From contig JAOANR010000005.1 of the NCBI GenBank assembly GCA_030278955.1, forward strand, positions 31,115,849 to 31,179,848: a DNA stretch of 64,000 nucleotides, given 5' to 3'. Of this stretch, positions 1-11,888 are shown piece after piece. The position numbers were made by a program, and so were the translations under genes. A model generated the notes under the pieces. That model was not told the origin of the DNA. It ran no database searches and saw only the letters and a list, made by a program, of their open reading frames with translations. This stretch comes from Hygrophila difformis (Eukaryota; Streptophyta; Magnoliopsida; Lamiales; Acanthaceae). Positions within the stretch are counted from its first letter, which is position 1; every line of letters begins with the position of its first letter.

Positions 1-483
1 CATACTTCAATGGTATTGTTCTCAATATTTTCTCAACCACACTGCCATCATTGATTTTGTCGCCATATAACCTCATTTTATTGAGAACATCGGTAATCCA
101 GAAATAATATTGCTCCACAGTTTCCTTAGAACTCATTTCACATCGGTCATATTGGTTTTTCAATGACTGCAACTTGGATCTTTGGGCTCATTCAACTCCC
201 TTGAATGACACCTTCAGTATATCCCATGCCTCTTTAGCTGTCTTTTTCGCTGCAATTTGCCCAAAAATAGTGTAATCAACTCCTTGGTGAATCTTCCCTA
301 AGGCAATTGATCACGACGTTGAGCGTTTACATCAGCATTGTCTGAATTTCCAGGTTTGATGAAACTCCATAGGTTTTGCGCCTTCAAATGAGTAGACATC
401 ATTATATGCCAATAGTTGTAATCTAATTTTCCATCTAACTTTGGACCAGACCAGACAATATTGAAGTTGAGGTTATTAGCCAT
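1..483 (-). pseudogene. Copia-type retrotransposon gag fragment (UBN2-like), broken
   Basis: Read on the minus strand from the ATG at 483, the protein begins MANNLNFNIVWSGPKLDGK and continues with the W.S/L..HL.AQ.LW pattern typical of the N-terminus of plant Copia Gag (DUF4219/UBN2 family). After a frameshift near 303 the same protein continues in another frame with AKKTAKEAWDILKVSFKGVE, then an in-frame TGA near 200 (a CGA-to-TGA change would explain it), then SKETVEQYYFWITDVLNKMR up to the window edge. Gag would form the RNA-packaging particle. The rest of the element lies outside the window on the left. The primer-binding site and probable LTR lie just upstream, which confirms orientation. 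Family assignment is confident; it is not functional. Confidence 0.8.
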
Positions 484-499
484 ATCGAAGTGAGTTGTT

Positions 500-512
500 G
501 GCTCTGATGCCA
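500..512 (-). other. Copia primer-binding site (tRNA-iMet type)
   Basis: On the minus strand this reads TGGCATCAGAGCC, one base different from the plant initiator-Met PBS TGGTATCAGAGCC. It lies 16 bases upstream of the gag ATG and two bases after a probable LTR end in CA, the normal Copia arrangement. Confidence 0.75.
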
Positions 513-514
513 GA

Positions 515-1267
515 TGAAGGGAAATTCAATATACAGGACCAAGAAAAGGAGGACTGAATCAACGAAATTTTTATTCTCAATCTTAGAAAATAGCAGCAAA
601 CAAGTCATACAATTTAAAGGAATGGAAATAACTGAAAGAACCAAAAATAAGCCATGATCCCTTCCATTACTCTAACAACTAACAGAATCTAATTTACTGG
701 GACTAATATTTGACTTGGTTTAATATGAATAACAAAGATGCCGTGGCTGGCGGTGGCCATGGTAAGATGCGACGGAGATAGAGGCGCTGCAATAGGCTAA
801 GATAAGAGGGCAGTCGAGCTGTGGGTGAACGATGCCAGGATAGCAGAGGGGCTGCGGCGGTGATGTTGACGACGGGAGTGGCCAGCGATGGCCGTGTGTG
901 TTGGTAATGATTGATGGCTCCAGCGATGGCAGAGGTGCGATGAGAGTAGATGCGAGCAGGCCGAAGATGTTTTGGGGTTGAGCAGTAGGCGGCGCAGACG
1001 GAGGCTCGCTGGAGACATAGGTGTTTTTTAGACGAGAGCAGCAGGAACAGGCGGCTCATGGAGGCTCACGAATTGACCGGATCTGGGAGCAATGTTGAGC
1101 AAGACTGAGACACGGGGAGAGAGACAACCGCAGCTGGTGGTGTTGAGCATTACCCCTAGGAGAAGGAGACCAGAGGAGCAACAACCATTTTGGGCAGAGC
1201 AGGCGCTGTAGGTGGAACCGACACGGACGGTCGATTTTCTTTTATTCATTATTGTTTGTTGTTTTCA
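515..1267 (-). mobile_element. Probable 5' LTR of the Copia fragment
   Basis: The segment abuts the PBS and on the minus strand would run from TGAAAACAAC to CCCTTCA, i.e. TG...CA with a 4-bp terminal inverted repeat. It contains a GC-rich stretch (about 740-1230) of the kind found in transcribed LTR regions. The inner end is well placed by the PBS. The outer end at 1267 is a guess, because no second LTR is present to compare. Several minus-strand open frames inside it look like by-products of base composition. Confidence 0.4.
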
Positions 1268-2112
1268 TTATCCTTATTGTTTACTTGAGAGATGTTTTTG
1301 TGTTTGATTTTTTTTTTTTTTTGTGTGTGTGTGTATAATTGTATGTATGTTGTATGTTTAAACTAGTTTAGATTAGATTTTATATTTATTTGTTTAGAAG
1401 TGTTTTGTGTTTTGTTCTCAATAGCCTAGATTTAGTAACTTATTGATATTTCATTGAAATCTTACGTTTGTTGATGATTTTAGGATTTAAGTTTAGATAT
1501 TCTTTTGAGTAAATGAGTGTGTTGAAGATTTGTTGTTGATTGAGTGAAGTATGGAAAATTCTTTTGAAAATTGAGCTTTTTGAGATTTTTGAATGTAGAT
1601 GAAGATTTTTGAGCATGAATGTTGGATTTCTTGGTGTGTTAAATAGATTAGATGATTTTGGAATTCTTAACATGTGAAAGCTACATTGTTGAACTATTTG
1701 GGTGTTTGGGGCTTCTTTGGTGCTTGTTGAATGATTTTGGAAGTGTTAGTTATATAGGGATTTTCGGAACAAAGGTTCAAAAAAGGTTTGGCTTGATTAT
1801 TTTAATTGTCTTGGTGATTTTTGTTTGATTGAGCTTGCTAGTTGATTGTGGATATTCAGAAGGTGTGATTCATTTTTGCTTGATTTGTTCTTGGATGTTA
1901 AATTTTAGATTGTTAAGTAACTTGGTGGTTTAGATTTTTGAGCTTGGAAGTTGGATGTTGATATGTTGATTGTGTGATAATTGGAAAACTCTTGATGCTT
2001 TTATTAGAATAAATTGGAGATTTTTTGAATGTGGAATATAAGTTGAATAATGTTGGTTTGTGAATAAATTGAAGTTTTTAGAAAGATGAATGTAAAATTG
2101 GATAATAGAAAT
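1268..2112. other. Non-coding AT-rich stretch
   Basis: A T-run and (GT)n tract lie near 1306-1334, followed by T/G-rich sequence with no coding signal that I can recognise on either strand. Confidence 0.5.
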
Positions 2113-2236
2113 GATTGGAAGATGCATGAATGATTATTTTTAGGATATGTGTTTTGTAGTGTTTTAGGACTCTTGATTGGAAGATGCATGAATGATTATT
2201 TTTAGGATAGGTGTTTTGTAGTATTTTAGGACTCTT
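2113..2236. repeat. Tandem duplication, 2 x 62 bp
   Basis: Two adjacent 62-bp copies begin GATTGGAAGATGCATGAATG and end GGACTCTT. They differ at about two positions (ATATG/ATAGG and AGTG/AGTA). A few bases of a third copy follow. Confidence 0.9.
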
Positions 2237-2737
2237 GATTATTGTTTACTGTAAATGCTATAATGAATTATTTGGAAAATATTCTTCACGTGATGTGCAA
2301 ATTCTTTGGTCATTTGGAATTAAGTGGTAAAATGAAAATAATGGTTTGGTTTTATTTTGAAATTTGGAATGAACAATTTGGATTAATTTTTTTTGTTGAG
2401 AGTAAAGAAATGGTGGGTTTGATAAATAAAATTAGTGTTTAATAAAAAAATTGGTATTAGTAAAAATAAGATTTTGTGACTAAAATGGACATAGTTCTTT
2501 CAAATTCTTTTTATTATTTTTACTACTATTATTTTTAGTACCATTTATATTTTCATTATATTAAATTATCAGAAAATATAAAAGAAAGGTCACCTTCTGA
2601 AAATACTCCCAATATGAGACCACCGTACCAAAATGCTCCATATTAAGTACCAACCATTGTATTTATATATAGTTTTGAAAATACAAATTGTGAAATGACC
2701 AAGCAGCCCCTATTAGAAAACTCACTCAAGCTTCGGA
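2237..2737. other. No recognisable feature
   Basis: AT-rich sequence with short open frames of no recognisable family. I see no gene, tRNA or transposon end here. Confidence 0.4.
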
Positions 2738-4430
2738 ATGGAGGGTAAAATAGCAAATTCATCATTTGGTCTTGTCATGGATGAGGAACGAGGTTTGCAA
2801 AGCTGCTCCATAATTAATGCTCACGTCTTTCCGTCGACCGCCCCCCACTCGCCGTTCACCCCTCTCCATTCCCCACTTCCTTCTCTCGGTAACCGCCAAA
2901 CATCCCAATTTCTTCTAAACCGAAGGCAGCGGCGACTCTCCATTTTTCCACTTGGAGCTTGCGAAACGGATGAGTCCCGCTCGCGAAAACTGACGACTCC
3001 CGCTCTCTATTTCTCCATTTCTCCATCTCGCCACTGGAGCTTGCTTCTTGTGGTTCGAAGACAACTAAACCGAAGAGAAAGGTATGGCAATGAGTTTCGT
3101 GGAGATAGGATTTTAGATTCTTCGATTTGTTTTTTGTTTGATGTTGTTGAAGGAGGAGGATTTAGGGTTTAGGGTTTGTGATTTGTTTGTAGCAATTTAG
3201 GGTGAGTCCCAGCAGCCCATATTTCTTGTTTTTTATGTGTTTTTTGATGTGGTTTGAAGTGAGATTGGGAAGCTTGATTCTTGGTTTAAATTGTTTCTTG
3301 TTCGGTGAAATCGATTTTGGGGATTTGAAATTTTTTTGTTTCTTTTAAATTTTGATACCAGTTTGAGGTTGCGCGAAAACAAAATGAACTGCATTTGAGA
3401 AACCAGTGCCATTTTAAAAATATACGCCGGTGATGTGCATTACGTTTAGGGTGTTGACTGTTTGGTCGGTTGAATAGCCCTTTAATGTTGTTCCAAAAGA
3501 TTGATGTTCTGCACAATAGCCGCATGAAAAAAAATCGTAATTGAGGAGATGTAGTTGAAAGATTAATGCATTGTTGTATTGGCTTTATTATAATTTATGT
3601 TTACAGAACTATGACACAGGTATGCTTGTTGAACAATCCAAGTATGCTTTGTGAATACGACAGTATGCGTCGTGCATAATCACTAGTCAAGATGTTATGT
3701 TTTGGTGCCATGTTTTGTTGTGTGGTGCAATGTTCTATGGTTTTGCAAAAAAAATTTATTTTACAATGTTTCTGGTGTTGGGCATGTATGTGAATTTAAA
3801 GTTGATGTTTAGGGAATGTTTTTTAGATAAGAATTTGGTAAACTAGTACACTTGTATGATATGTGCATGACACTGGTATAAATGAAATGTGTTGGCAGGT
3901 ATCCAGAAATGGCCCCTAAACATGAGCCGGAAGGGTAGAAAAAGAAGAAGAAGAAGGACAGTGGAAAGCAGAGCGGACAGGCTACCATCGTAGCACGTTG
4001 TAGCCTCAATGTGTTACAGGAAGCTATAAATAACAAGGAGAGAATAACGGAGGAACAGTGGAAGACAATCAAATCCACTCCATTCTACCATTTTTTTCAA
4101 GGTTGATCAAATCTATAGCAGGACGAGGCTGCAATCGTTCGTGGAGTGTTTCAATGCAGATTTGAATGCATTTGTTTTTGAATAGGCGTTTACTATAAAT
4201 TTCGAGGTATGGGAATACTCTATGGTGTTGGGGCTACAACACATGAGTATGCACATGCACCTGAGGTGTGTACCAAAGTCTCAATTCAGGCAAAAATATT
4301 TCCCATCGAACGGGCCCTAAAAAGGCCAGAAATATTGGGGCTGATGAGTAGCTTGGCTGGCACAAAGAATAGTCTTGATTTCGCAGGGGCGTTCGTGTTG
4401 GCGGTATTAAGCTATGTCCCTAAACCTAGC
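2738..4430 (+). pseudogene. Relic of a DUF1985/Ulp1-like (MULE-associated) gene
   Basis: A CT-rich, 5'-UTR-like block (about 2810-3180) is followed by coding remnants. At 3909 there is a start MAPKHEPEG, an in-frame stop, a Lys run, then RCSLNVLQEAINNKERITEE and TPFYHFFQ. From 4130 the remnants switch frame repeatedly, with RTRLQSFVECFN and then LKRPEILGLMSSLAGTKNS and DFAGAFVLAVLSYV. The last piece resembles the pattern of DUF1985, a domain found N-terminal to Ulp1-like proteases carried by some plant MULEs (from memory). Stops at several points make it non-functional. It may continue to where the Harbinger element is inserted at 4554. The family call is tentative; the presence of a decayed coding unit is more secure. 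Confidence 0.35.
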
Positions 4431-5862
4431 TTAGCCCTACCCTATTTCCACCCTTGTCAAAACCCCAGTACCCCTCGTTCCCCCCTTTTTTGGTTTTTAG
4501 AATTCAGACAGCAGCACCAAGAGTCTAAGTCTCCGCCATTCACCCACAATTTAGGGGGTGTATTGGTTATGGACTTTGTAAGATTTTTTTTGACTTTTAA
4601 AATCCGGGTATATTCATTAAAAAATCTTTAAAAGTTTAGAGGTATTCAATATGAATTTTAAACAATCTTTATAAATCTTGATGTATTCAATAAAGATTTT
4701 AAAATGACAATGAAAATATTGGGATATTAAAAAATTCATACTTTACTATTGTGTAGATTTTACTGGATTTTTTTACTGAAAATATGCTCTGATAAAAATA
4801 AGAGATTTCAAACAGATTTGATATCTCACTCCACTCCATCGTTATAGACGCACAAACAGAAAAGGTGATTGAAGAGGTGGGAAACAACATCGTTCCAGTA
4901 AAAAACCATTCTTTCACCTTGCGACCCGAGGTTCCTTCAACGGCGGAGTATAGGATGTGAGAAATCCCGCTCAAAGACATCAGGTTTGTACTGATTTTCA
5001 TCCTCCAACAATTGAGTGTTGTGAGTAGTTTTGTTATTGGGTCATTTTTCGTTGGCCTTTCTTATTTCCTATGGAACCTTCTAGAGTTAAAAATAGTTTT
5101 GAAATAATAATTTTGCTATGCAAGGCAGGTTGTTTTCACGTGTTACTTATTTATGAATTTACTCTGGGTTATCCTATGTTGTGAGGTTGTAGAAATTCTT
5201 GTGTAATTGGTGCATTAATATTGAAAATGACTTTAATTTCTGGCCATATGGTGTTATCCTATGAGTACAAATGAAATATGATGGTGCATGCTTTGACAAT
5301 TGGTGATTGGTGAGTAAGGGAGGACCAAATGCTATTCCTTGTACATGAAGTTTTCAAGTGCAATTGATTGGATGGTGATTAAGGGAGGACCAATGCAACT
5401 TTTGAATATTGATTTGATTTTAGGTAACAAATGTTAGGGCCTGGGATATTAGTTAAGTATTGTTTGTATGGTGGTTGTAAAAGATGTTGATAATTGATAC
5501 AATTACAGGCATTGCTTCTCTATTAAAATTGACAATTCAATAAAAAAAACATCTTGGTTGTCCCTTAAGTTTCTGCAGTCAGCTTTCAATTCTTGTTTGT
5601 TAACTACTTGGTTGGTGTGTGCAATTTGCTCCATTTATTTATCCATGTGAGAGATAGGCCATTTTGAATCTATAATACAAGATGTGCGCATTTCATTTTC
5701 CTAGAAGTCATATTCCTTGGTGGTTGTATGCATAGTAACCTAATTAATTTGGGGAGTTGGAATAGAATATTATGTAGGCTGTTTGGAGATTATAATAATA
5801 AGTACTATGTATTCACATTGTTTTTTATTCAGTACGGAACATCAAGAAGAAATGAAGAAGAA

Positions 5863-7740
5863 ATGGAAGAAGGGATGGAAGAAGAAATAGATGAAGATTT
5901 GGAGATAGAACTTTATGAAATAGTTAGACTCTAGATGTTGGCAATTAAGCCATGATACTTTTATTAGAAAATGTTACTATGGTGCCTCGACGTATTAAAC
6001 ATTCCTTGAATCGAAAACGGATTACTAGAAATGGATATCGTTTTGTACGAAATATGATTGAAGGAGATCCACAAAGTTTCCATCACTTGTATAGGATGTA
6101 TCCGGATGTGTTCCTAAAGTTATGCACAATCGTTAGAGAGAAAACTCATCTAGAAGATACAATATATATATATGTTGAAGAAATGGTGGCAACATTCTTC
6201 ATCATTGTAGGACATAACGATCGATATTGTAATGTTCGCCAAAGGTTCGGTCGTTCACATTTTGCTACTAGTCGAAACTTCAACAAAACTTTAAAGGTGT
6301 TGAACACTATAGCACCAGAAATGATGGTTAAGCCGTCTATAGGAATGCCCGCTAAAATTCAAGAAAGTACGAGGTTTAATCCTTTCTTTAAGGTATGAAA
6401 CCTCTTGTATCATATATATATACCCTACATTAAATTTTTTATTTTCTTTTATCAATTATGAACTATTTTTTAGGATTGTATCGAAGCTATAGATGAAACT
6501 CATATATCGGCAATGGTAACAGGTCGAGAAGTATGCAGTTATCGTAACCGCCATGGTATTCAATCGCAAAACGTTTTGGCAGCTTGTAACTTTGATTTAC
6601 AGTTTATTTATGTACTTGGTGGTGGGAGGTTCGGTACATGACTCAAAACTTTTACATGATGCAATATCAAGAAGAAATGGGCTTCAAGTGCCTCCAAATA
6701 CCATTTTTTTTTTGTGTGTGTATATTTTTCAAATTGTGACAAAGAGTCTGTTTGGAATGGCTTTTTTTCAAGTGCTTTTGGATTTTGCTTCTGCCAAAAG
6801 CACTTTTGAAGAAAAAAGAGTGTTTGTTTTGGCTTTTTAGAAAAAGCAAAAGCACCTCGAAAAGCTGTAAAAGTGCTTCTAGGAGAAGCAGCCCAGGGGT
6901 GCTTCTCCGAAAAGCAGAAGCCAAAAGCACTTAGTAATGTGTGCAGAGTCATAAATGCCCCTATTAATTTATTTTAATTACACTATAAATATATAATATT
7001 ATATATAAATAGCATATCCTTTTTGGTAATTTACACATTTTAAAAGCACTTTTCACTTTTACATATCCATACACACTTTTGAAAAAAAGCTGCTTTTCAA
7101 ACATTCCATCCAAACACAAAAGTTACCTGCTTCTGCTTTTGGCTTTCACTTCTGCTTCTACTTTTGGCTTCTACTTTTTTTAAAAGCCAATCCAAACGGG
7201 CCCAAACTAATTAATTTAAAAACATTTATTTGTAGGTAAATGTTTTCTTGTGGATTGGGATTTGCTAATCGACGTCATTTTTTAGCTCCATTATGTGGTG
7301 TCAGATATCATTTAAAAGATTTTGGTGGTCAAGGTCGTCACCCCAGAAATGCAAGTGAGTTATTTAATCTTCGTCATGCTTCTCTAAAAAATGTGGTTGA
7401 GAGAATTTTTGGTATTTTCAAATCTTGATTCACATTTTTCAAAACTGTATCTCCATTCCAATTTCAAACAAAAACAGAGTTGGTATTGGCTTGTGCCGGT
7501 TTACACAACTTTCTTCGAAAAGAATGTCGCTTTGATGAGTTTCCAGTTGAATCTGAAGAAGTTCAACATTTACCCGATCTCGACGTGGAAGAGGAAAATT
7601 TGGAATTACTTTCTCAAAGCCAACAACAACAAAGAATGGAAGCTAATGCATGGAGAATGAGTATTCCTAATGCTATGTGGGAAATGAGGCCGATGTATAG
7701 TGATGATGGAAATGAAGATCAGAATAATAATGTTGGATAA
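5863..7740 (+). pseudogene. PIF/Harbinger transposase (ALP1/HARBI1-like), inactivated
   Basis: A DDE nuclease that would cut and paste the surrounding element. An acidic Glu-rich N-terminus (5863-5934) is followed, after a stop and a frame change, by TMVPRRIKHSLNRKRITRNG, a helix-turn-helix-like region with GRSHFATSRNFNKTLK, and FNPFFKV before an intron at about 6394-6473. Exon 2 has the first catalytic Asp in DCIEAIDETHIS, then NVLAACNFDLQFIYVL, a frameshift near 6625 and VHDSKLLHDAISRRNGLQVP. After an intron enlarged by a MITE, exon 3 has a 1-bp loss near 7256, then GFANRRHFLAP, ELFNLRHASLKNVVERIFGI, a TGA at 7426-7428 (again consistent with CGA to TGA), and ACAGLHNFLRKECR. DETH replaces the usual DGTH. 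The reading frame is broken in at least four places. Confidence 0.88.
6744..7203. mobile_element. MITE nested in the Harbinger intron
   Basis: A non-coding element with inverted ends: the left has CTGTTTGGAATGGCTTTT, and the reverse complement of the right has CCGTTTGGATTGGCTTTT. Internally there are many copies of AAAAGCAGAAGC-like and AAAAGCACTT motifs in both orientations. It sits in an intron of the transposase, downstream of VPPNT and upstream of a TATTTGTAG acceptor. I could not define its target duplication, so the superfamily is left open. Confidence 0.65.
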
Positions 7741-7816
7741 TAGTGTTTCTTTTTTTTTTTTTTCCTGAACGAATGAATTTTTGTATTTTTCCTAAACAAT
7801 TTTGATAATATATATA

Positions 7817-8077
7817 CTCCCTCCGTTTTTTTTAACTTCACCCATCCTGCACTGCACGCAATCCAATGCACATTTTCAATCATCAATATCTCATATTATA
7901 TATAAGTAAAAATTATAAAAGTTTGATATTCTAAAACTACGTGATTAGACGAATCCAACAAGATCTCACTTGACTATGTTTTATCTTATATAACTATATG
8001 AAAAAGTTAAATTAAAGTTACTCAATGAATAGTATTTATTATACTAATGGTGAACTTAAAAAAAAAAACGGAGGGAG
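7817..8077. mobile_element. Stowaway (Tc1/mariner) MITE, 261 bp
   Basis: It starts CTCCCTCCGTTTTTTTTAAC and ends with the complementary CGGAGGGAG, and is flanked by TA on both sides (7815-7816, 8078-8079). These are the signature ends and target duplication of plant Stowaway MITEs. It lies just downstream of the transposase stop inside the Harbinger element. Confidence 0.93.
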
Positions 8078-8341
8078 TATATACAAGTGTCGATCATCAT
8101 ATATACGTCTATATTTGTATCACTCGTTTCAGTGCCATTATCTATGAAAATTCATATAAATAAATAATAGTATTAATTAAAAAAATATTACACAATCTAT
8201 ATAAATCCATAGAAATCAACAAAAAGAAATCAATCAAAGTGTGCATAGAATGTATAAAAGTCAAACAGACTCTATATGGACTCTATGGACTTTTTAAAAT
8301 CCAAAAAAATCATCAAACTCTGTATCCAATACACCCCCTTA

Positions 8342-8984
8342 GTCTCCCGCTCTCCGCCACTCACCCACCACTTCGGCGCTGCTCATCTTCTCCGTCACTG
8401 GTCCCCTGCCTCTGCATTCTTCGTTTGCCTGCATCTGCGTTCTGCGTTCGCCAATTTGTTTACTCGTCCTCCATCTGTTTTTGCCTCTGTCCATCGACGG
8501 CTCGCCCTCCGTCGCCCGCAGGTTGTCTGCTCGCCCTCCACATCTCTCCAGTCTATGCTCGGCACTCCTCTTTCTAATTTGCTCGCCTCTCCTGTTTGGT
8601 GTTGTGGTATGCTAATCTACTCATCTACATGTAATTTATGTCAAATTTTGTTTATTATCTGTTAAATATGTTTAAATGTTGAAAAAATGTTGGTGCTGCT
8701 CCATATAATGCATGACTATAATGCTCCATAAATTTTCTGTTCAATTTTGTATATTATCTATAATGTTGGTTCAATTTGGTTAAATTAGTTTGTAGTATTC
8801 TAACTGTTATTGATTTATTGGTGCAATAATTTTGTATATTATCTGTAATTAGATGAATTTTGAATTTACTGATTCATGATCTGTTCAAATTTGTTGAAAT
8901 TTGTTGTTTGAACATATTTCTCATAGCCTAATTGTGTTTGCTATAATCTTCTGTCTGTTTGGCAATTTTATTAATTGTTAATGG
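8342..8984. other. CT-rich UTR-like block and AT-rich spacer
   Basis: The first 240 bases are CT-rich and look like plant 5'-UTR or decayed coding sequence. The open frames across it are low-complexity (Ser/Pro/Leu) and match no family I know. The rest is AT-rich with no feature seen. Confidence 0.35.
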
Positions 8985-8992
8985 GTCTTGGG

Positions 8993-9770
8993 TAGGAGTG
9001 GACATTTGTTCGGGTTTCATCGGGTTTTAATATTAAAAACCCGACATTTCGGGTACCCGACCACGACATTCATCTATCGGGTTATGCATCGGGTTTATTT
9101 TCGGATACCCGACAAAATAAATAAATAAATAAAATTTAAATTTTTTCCCCGAATATTTATATATTTATTTTGACTAACAATATTCATATTTATTTAATAA
9201 TTAGTATTTATTATTCTATGTGGTAAAAAATCAAGTATAAACTTAAAAAATTTGTAAAGTCTCATATATTGAATTTTTTTTTGGCATTAGTGATGGATAA
9301 TTAATCTTAAATATGACAATGGATTTCAAGAATCGAAGATAACATGATGAGTTACATTTTTATTTAATTAATAGTGTCACCGTAGAATACTAGATTTAAT
9401 TAAATAATATTAACAGATAAGATGACATTAAATAATAATAAATAAGACTATAATTTTATATTTTTAAATAAAAAATTGATAGTTATTAGTATTATTTCAA
9501 ATTAAGAAAATTTTAAAAAAATTACTAGTACCACTGCACCACCATACTTATTATTATTTTAAATTAAAATACAAATTTTATTATTAAATTTTTTAATAAC
9601 AATATAAATAAATATACATATTTGCTTGAATATTTAAATAAATATAAATATACCCGATATTCGGATACCCGAATATCGGTACCTAATTTTGTGCGGATCA
9701 TGTTCGAGTATCTATTTTAAAAACTCGATAGTGTCGGATACCCGACAATTCGACCCGACACCCACCCTTA
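8993..9770. mobile_element. hAT-type non-autonomous element, 778 bp
   Basis: It begins TAGGAGTGG and ends CCACCCTTA, close to the hAT consensus ends TAGGGGTG and CACCCCTA. It is flanked by a perfect 8-bp duplication GTCTTGGG (8985-8992 and 9771-9778). Subterminal regions are packed with CGGGT/ACCCG motifs (for example GGATACCCGA) in both orientations, which are likely transposase-binding repeats. The AT-rich core has no coding capacity. Confidence 0.92.
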
Positions 9771-11198
9771 GTCTTGGGTCGGATTTGGGCAGTCAAGACT
9801 CAAGACATTGCATTTAATTTATTCGGGTCCACGGGTCAGAGTCCTTCTCCTCTCGATTCGGTCTGTTCTGCTCTGGTCCCGAGGAGTAATACCTCGGGTG
9901 TGGGATCTGGCGTCATAAAATTTTCCTCCATTCGCGACTTGGGTCCAGCTGGACCACTCAGACCCAACCTATTTCTCCTTGAAGCAAGTTACCAAAATTT
10001 TTTTTGTATACTTAAACCCTAAATCCCTTCTTTTTCCATCTTTGTTTTTCTTGGTGATGGAGGAAGATGCCATGGCTGACTTTTTCGATGGTCCCACTAA
10101 AATATCTATGCCATTGCGCTGTGCTCCCAAGGGCGCCAAATTCAAATCCGAAACCAAAGCAGAGCCATCCCAACCACTGCGGCCAGTTTCCATGGAGTTG
10201 TGCGCACCTAAAAGGAGGACTCGGAGTCCGAAGCAGTGAAGATGGATATGATGTGGAGCCGGAGGTGAAAGAGGAGAGTGATGTTCCCATGGAAACTGAA
10301 ACGGAAACGGAAACGGTGACAATGGGAAGTGCAATTGAGGAACAAGATGAAGTTGTTCGTGAAATTGAAGTCTATTTCACGAGCGTACTCCTCAAGTAAG
10401 TTGTTTTCTGGTTGATTTTTTTTGTGGTTGTTTCAAATATGGTTAGATTCACAATTGTGTTTCAACGATAATGGGACATTGGTTTCCTTCTCAGTTGTAT
10501 GTGTTACAATTTCCACTTAGGCCTGTGTGGCGGCCATATGAACTGGAAGACAGGTGCAACGAGGTAACTTTAGTTTTATGTTTGTTTCACATACACGGAT
10601 GCCATTGTTGAAATTGTAGTAAGACATTCAAGATTCATTTTTTAGGTGAGAGTGAAGCCAGCTAGTGCAGAATTTGAGATGGATTTAACTATTGACGTTA
10701 ACTCCAAAAATTATGATTCTAGTGCAGATCCCAGGCTGTTGATGGATAAGCAGGTTTTATATTCCAGTTTGTTTATATTTCATCTGATTGGTAACATAAT
10801 GTGCCCAGAGCGAATCATGTTTGAACAGCACAATCTATTTGATACCATGGGCTTGAATAATAGTCATGAGGTTGATTTGTATTATCTGAATACGGAATTG
10901 CACAGTCACTTTTTTTTTCCTCACTTCATCTTCCTAATTTACTGAAATGGCATCGTCATTTTTATCATATTTTTAATTTGTATAATAGTTGACTGATGTC
11001 TCTGTCCCTCTGATGATCTCTAAAGAATATTTTGTATACTACTTTGTTTTATTAAGGTTAGTATATGTATATGAAATATAAAACTATATGTGCAGAGTCT
11101 GCAGACACTTACTCAATCATGGATCCAAGACCCTCACAAAAAATATGCTCATGTTGTTGGAGTTCTTAGAGGAAATAAGGTAGTATCGATGTTTCTTG

Positions 11199-11386
11199 CT
11201 GTGTTGCTCGGACTCTTCTAAAAGGGTGGAGTACCCGTGTCCCGCGGACACGACACTGACACTGGTACTTTTGTGGGATACTGCACAATCAAATGGTCCT
11301 TTTGGAGCACAATCCAAAATGGTAAGTGTCCGCCACATATCCCCACACCGGTGTCGGACACCCTTACCCGAGTCCGAGCAACATAG
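11199..11386. mobile_element. hAT-type MITE, 188 bp, in RPC5 intron 4
   Basis: It starts CTGTGTTGCTCGGACTC and ends with the complement of CTATGTTGCTCGGACTC (one mismatch in 17). It is flanked by a perfect 8-bp duplication GTTTCTTG (11191-11198, 11387-11394). It contains GACACCGGTGTC-like and GTCCGCG motifs. It does not touch the splice sites. Confidence 0.92.
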
Positions 11387-11838
11387 GTTTCTTGTTTATT
11401 TAAGTTTTCTTGCCATAATTAACCTTTTTCAATTACATCCTTCTATCTGTCCCATGCAGTTACACTTAAATCCTATTCATGCAATAGTACAACTTCGACC
11501 ATCAATGAAGCACCTTTATTCTGAAAAATCTAAAAAGAAGTCCCAAGAAGGTGCAGTGAAGTCAGAAGAGCCCCAAGAAAGCAAACCACAAGGAGTATCA
11601 AAGCAGCCAGTAAGTTGTATTCCTCTTTTCTGAAACTAGTTTTGCTTCATCTTTTCTATTTAAATCTTTGAGTATCCTATTCTTCGATCAGGAAAGTGTT
11701 ATTCAATACTTATTTTTTATTTCTGAGTGTGCAAAAAATGTAAATGCCCTTGTACTGTTGTAGTAAATAAATTAATCTTAACCTTTTTGTAATAGGTGTT
11801 ATTATACTTAAAATGAAAAACTGTGCTATTTTTATTAC

Positions 11839-11839
<1 letters not shown>

Positions 11840-11888
<49 letters not shown>
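11840..11888. repeat. (ATT)n microsatellite
   Basis: About 16 uninterrupted ATT units lie in RPC5 intron 5. Confidence 0.95.

Larger units (their letters stand above)
4554..8338 (+). mobile_element. Complete PIF/Harbinger DNA transposon, 3.8 kb, with TTA target duplication
   Basis: Both ends carry matching inverted termini: the left begins GGGGGTGTATTGG and the right ends CCAATACACCCCC. Partial similarity extends some 40 bp inward (GACTTTTAAAATCC inside the left end, GGACTTTTTAAAATCC inside the right end). TTA flanks it on both sides (4551-4553 and 8339-8341), the target duplication expected of PIF/Harbinger. It holds a plus-strand ALP1/HARBI1-like transposase (inactive) and two later insertions, a 460-bp MITE at 6744 and a Stowaway MITE at 7817. 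I found no convincing Myb-like second ORF inside it, so it would have depended on another copy for that protein or has lost it. Confidence 0.9.

Noticed and set aside
3158..3178. TTTAGGGTTTAGGGTTT as an interstitial telomere repeat
   Set aside because: Only about two units; such telo-box sequences are common in plant 5' regions.
9774..10022. 82-codon ORF upstream of RPC5 as a separate gene
   Set aside because: It starts inside the hAT target duplication, has no recognisable motif and overlaps the RPC5 5' leader.
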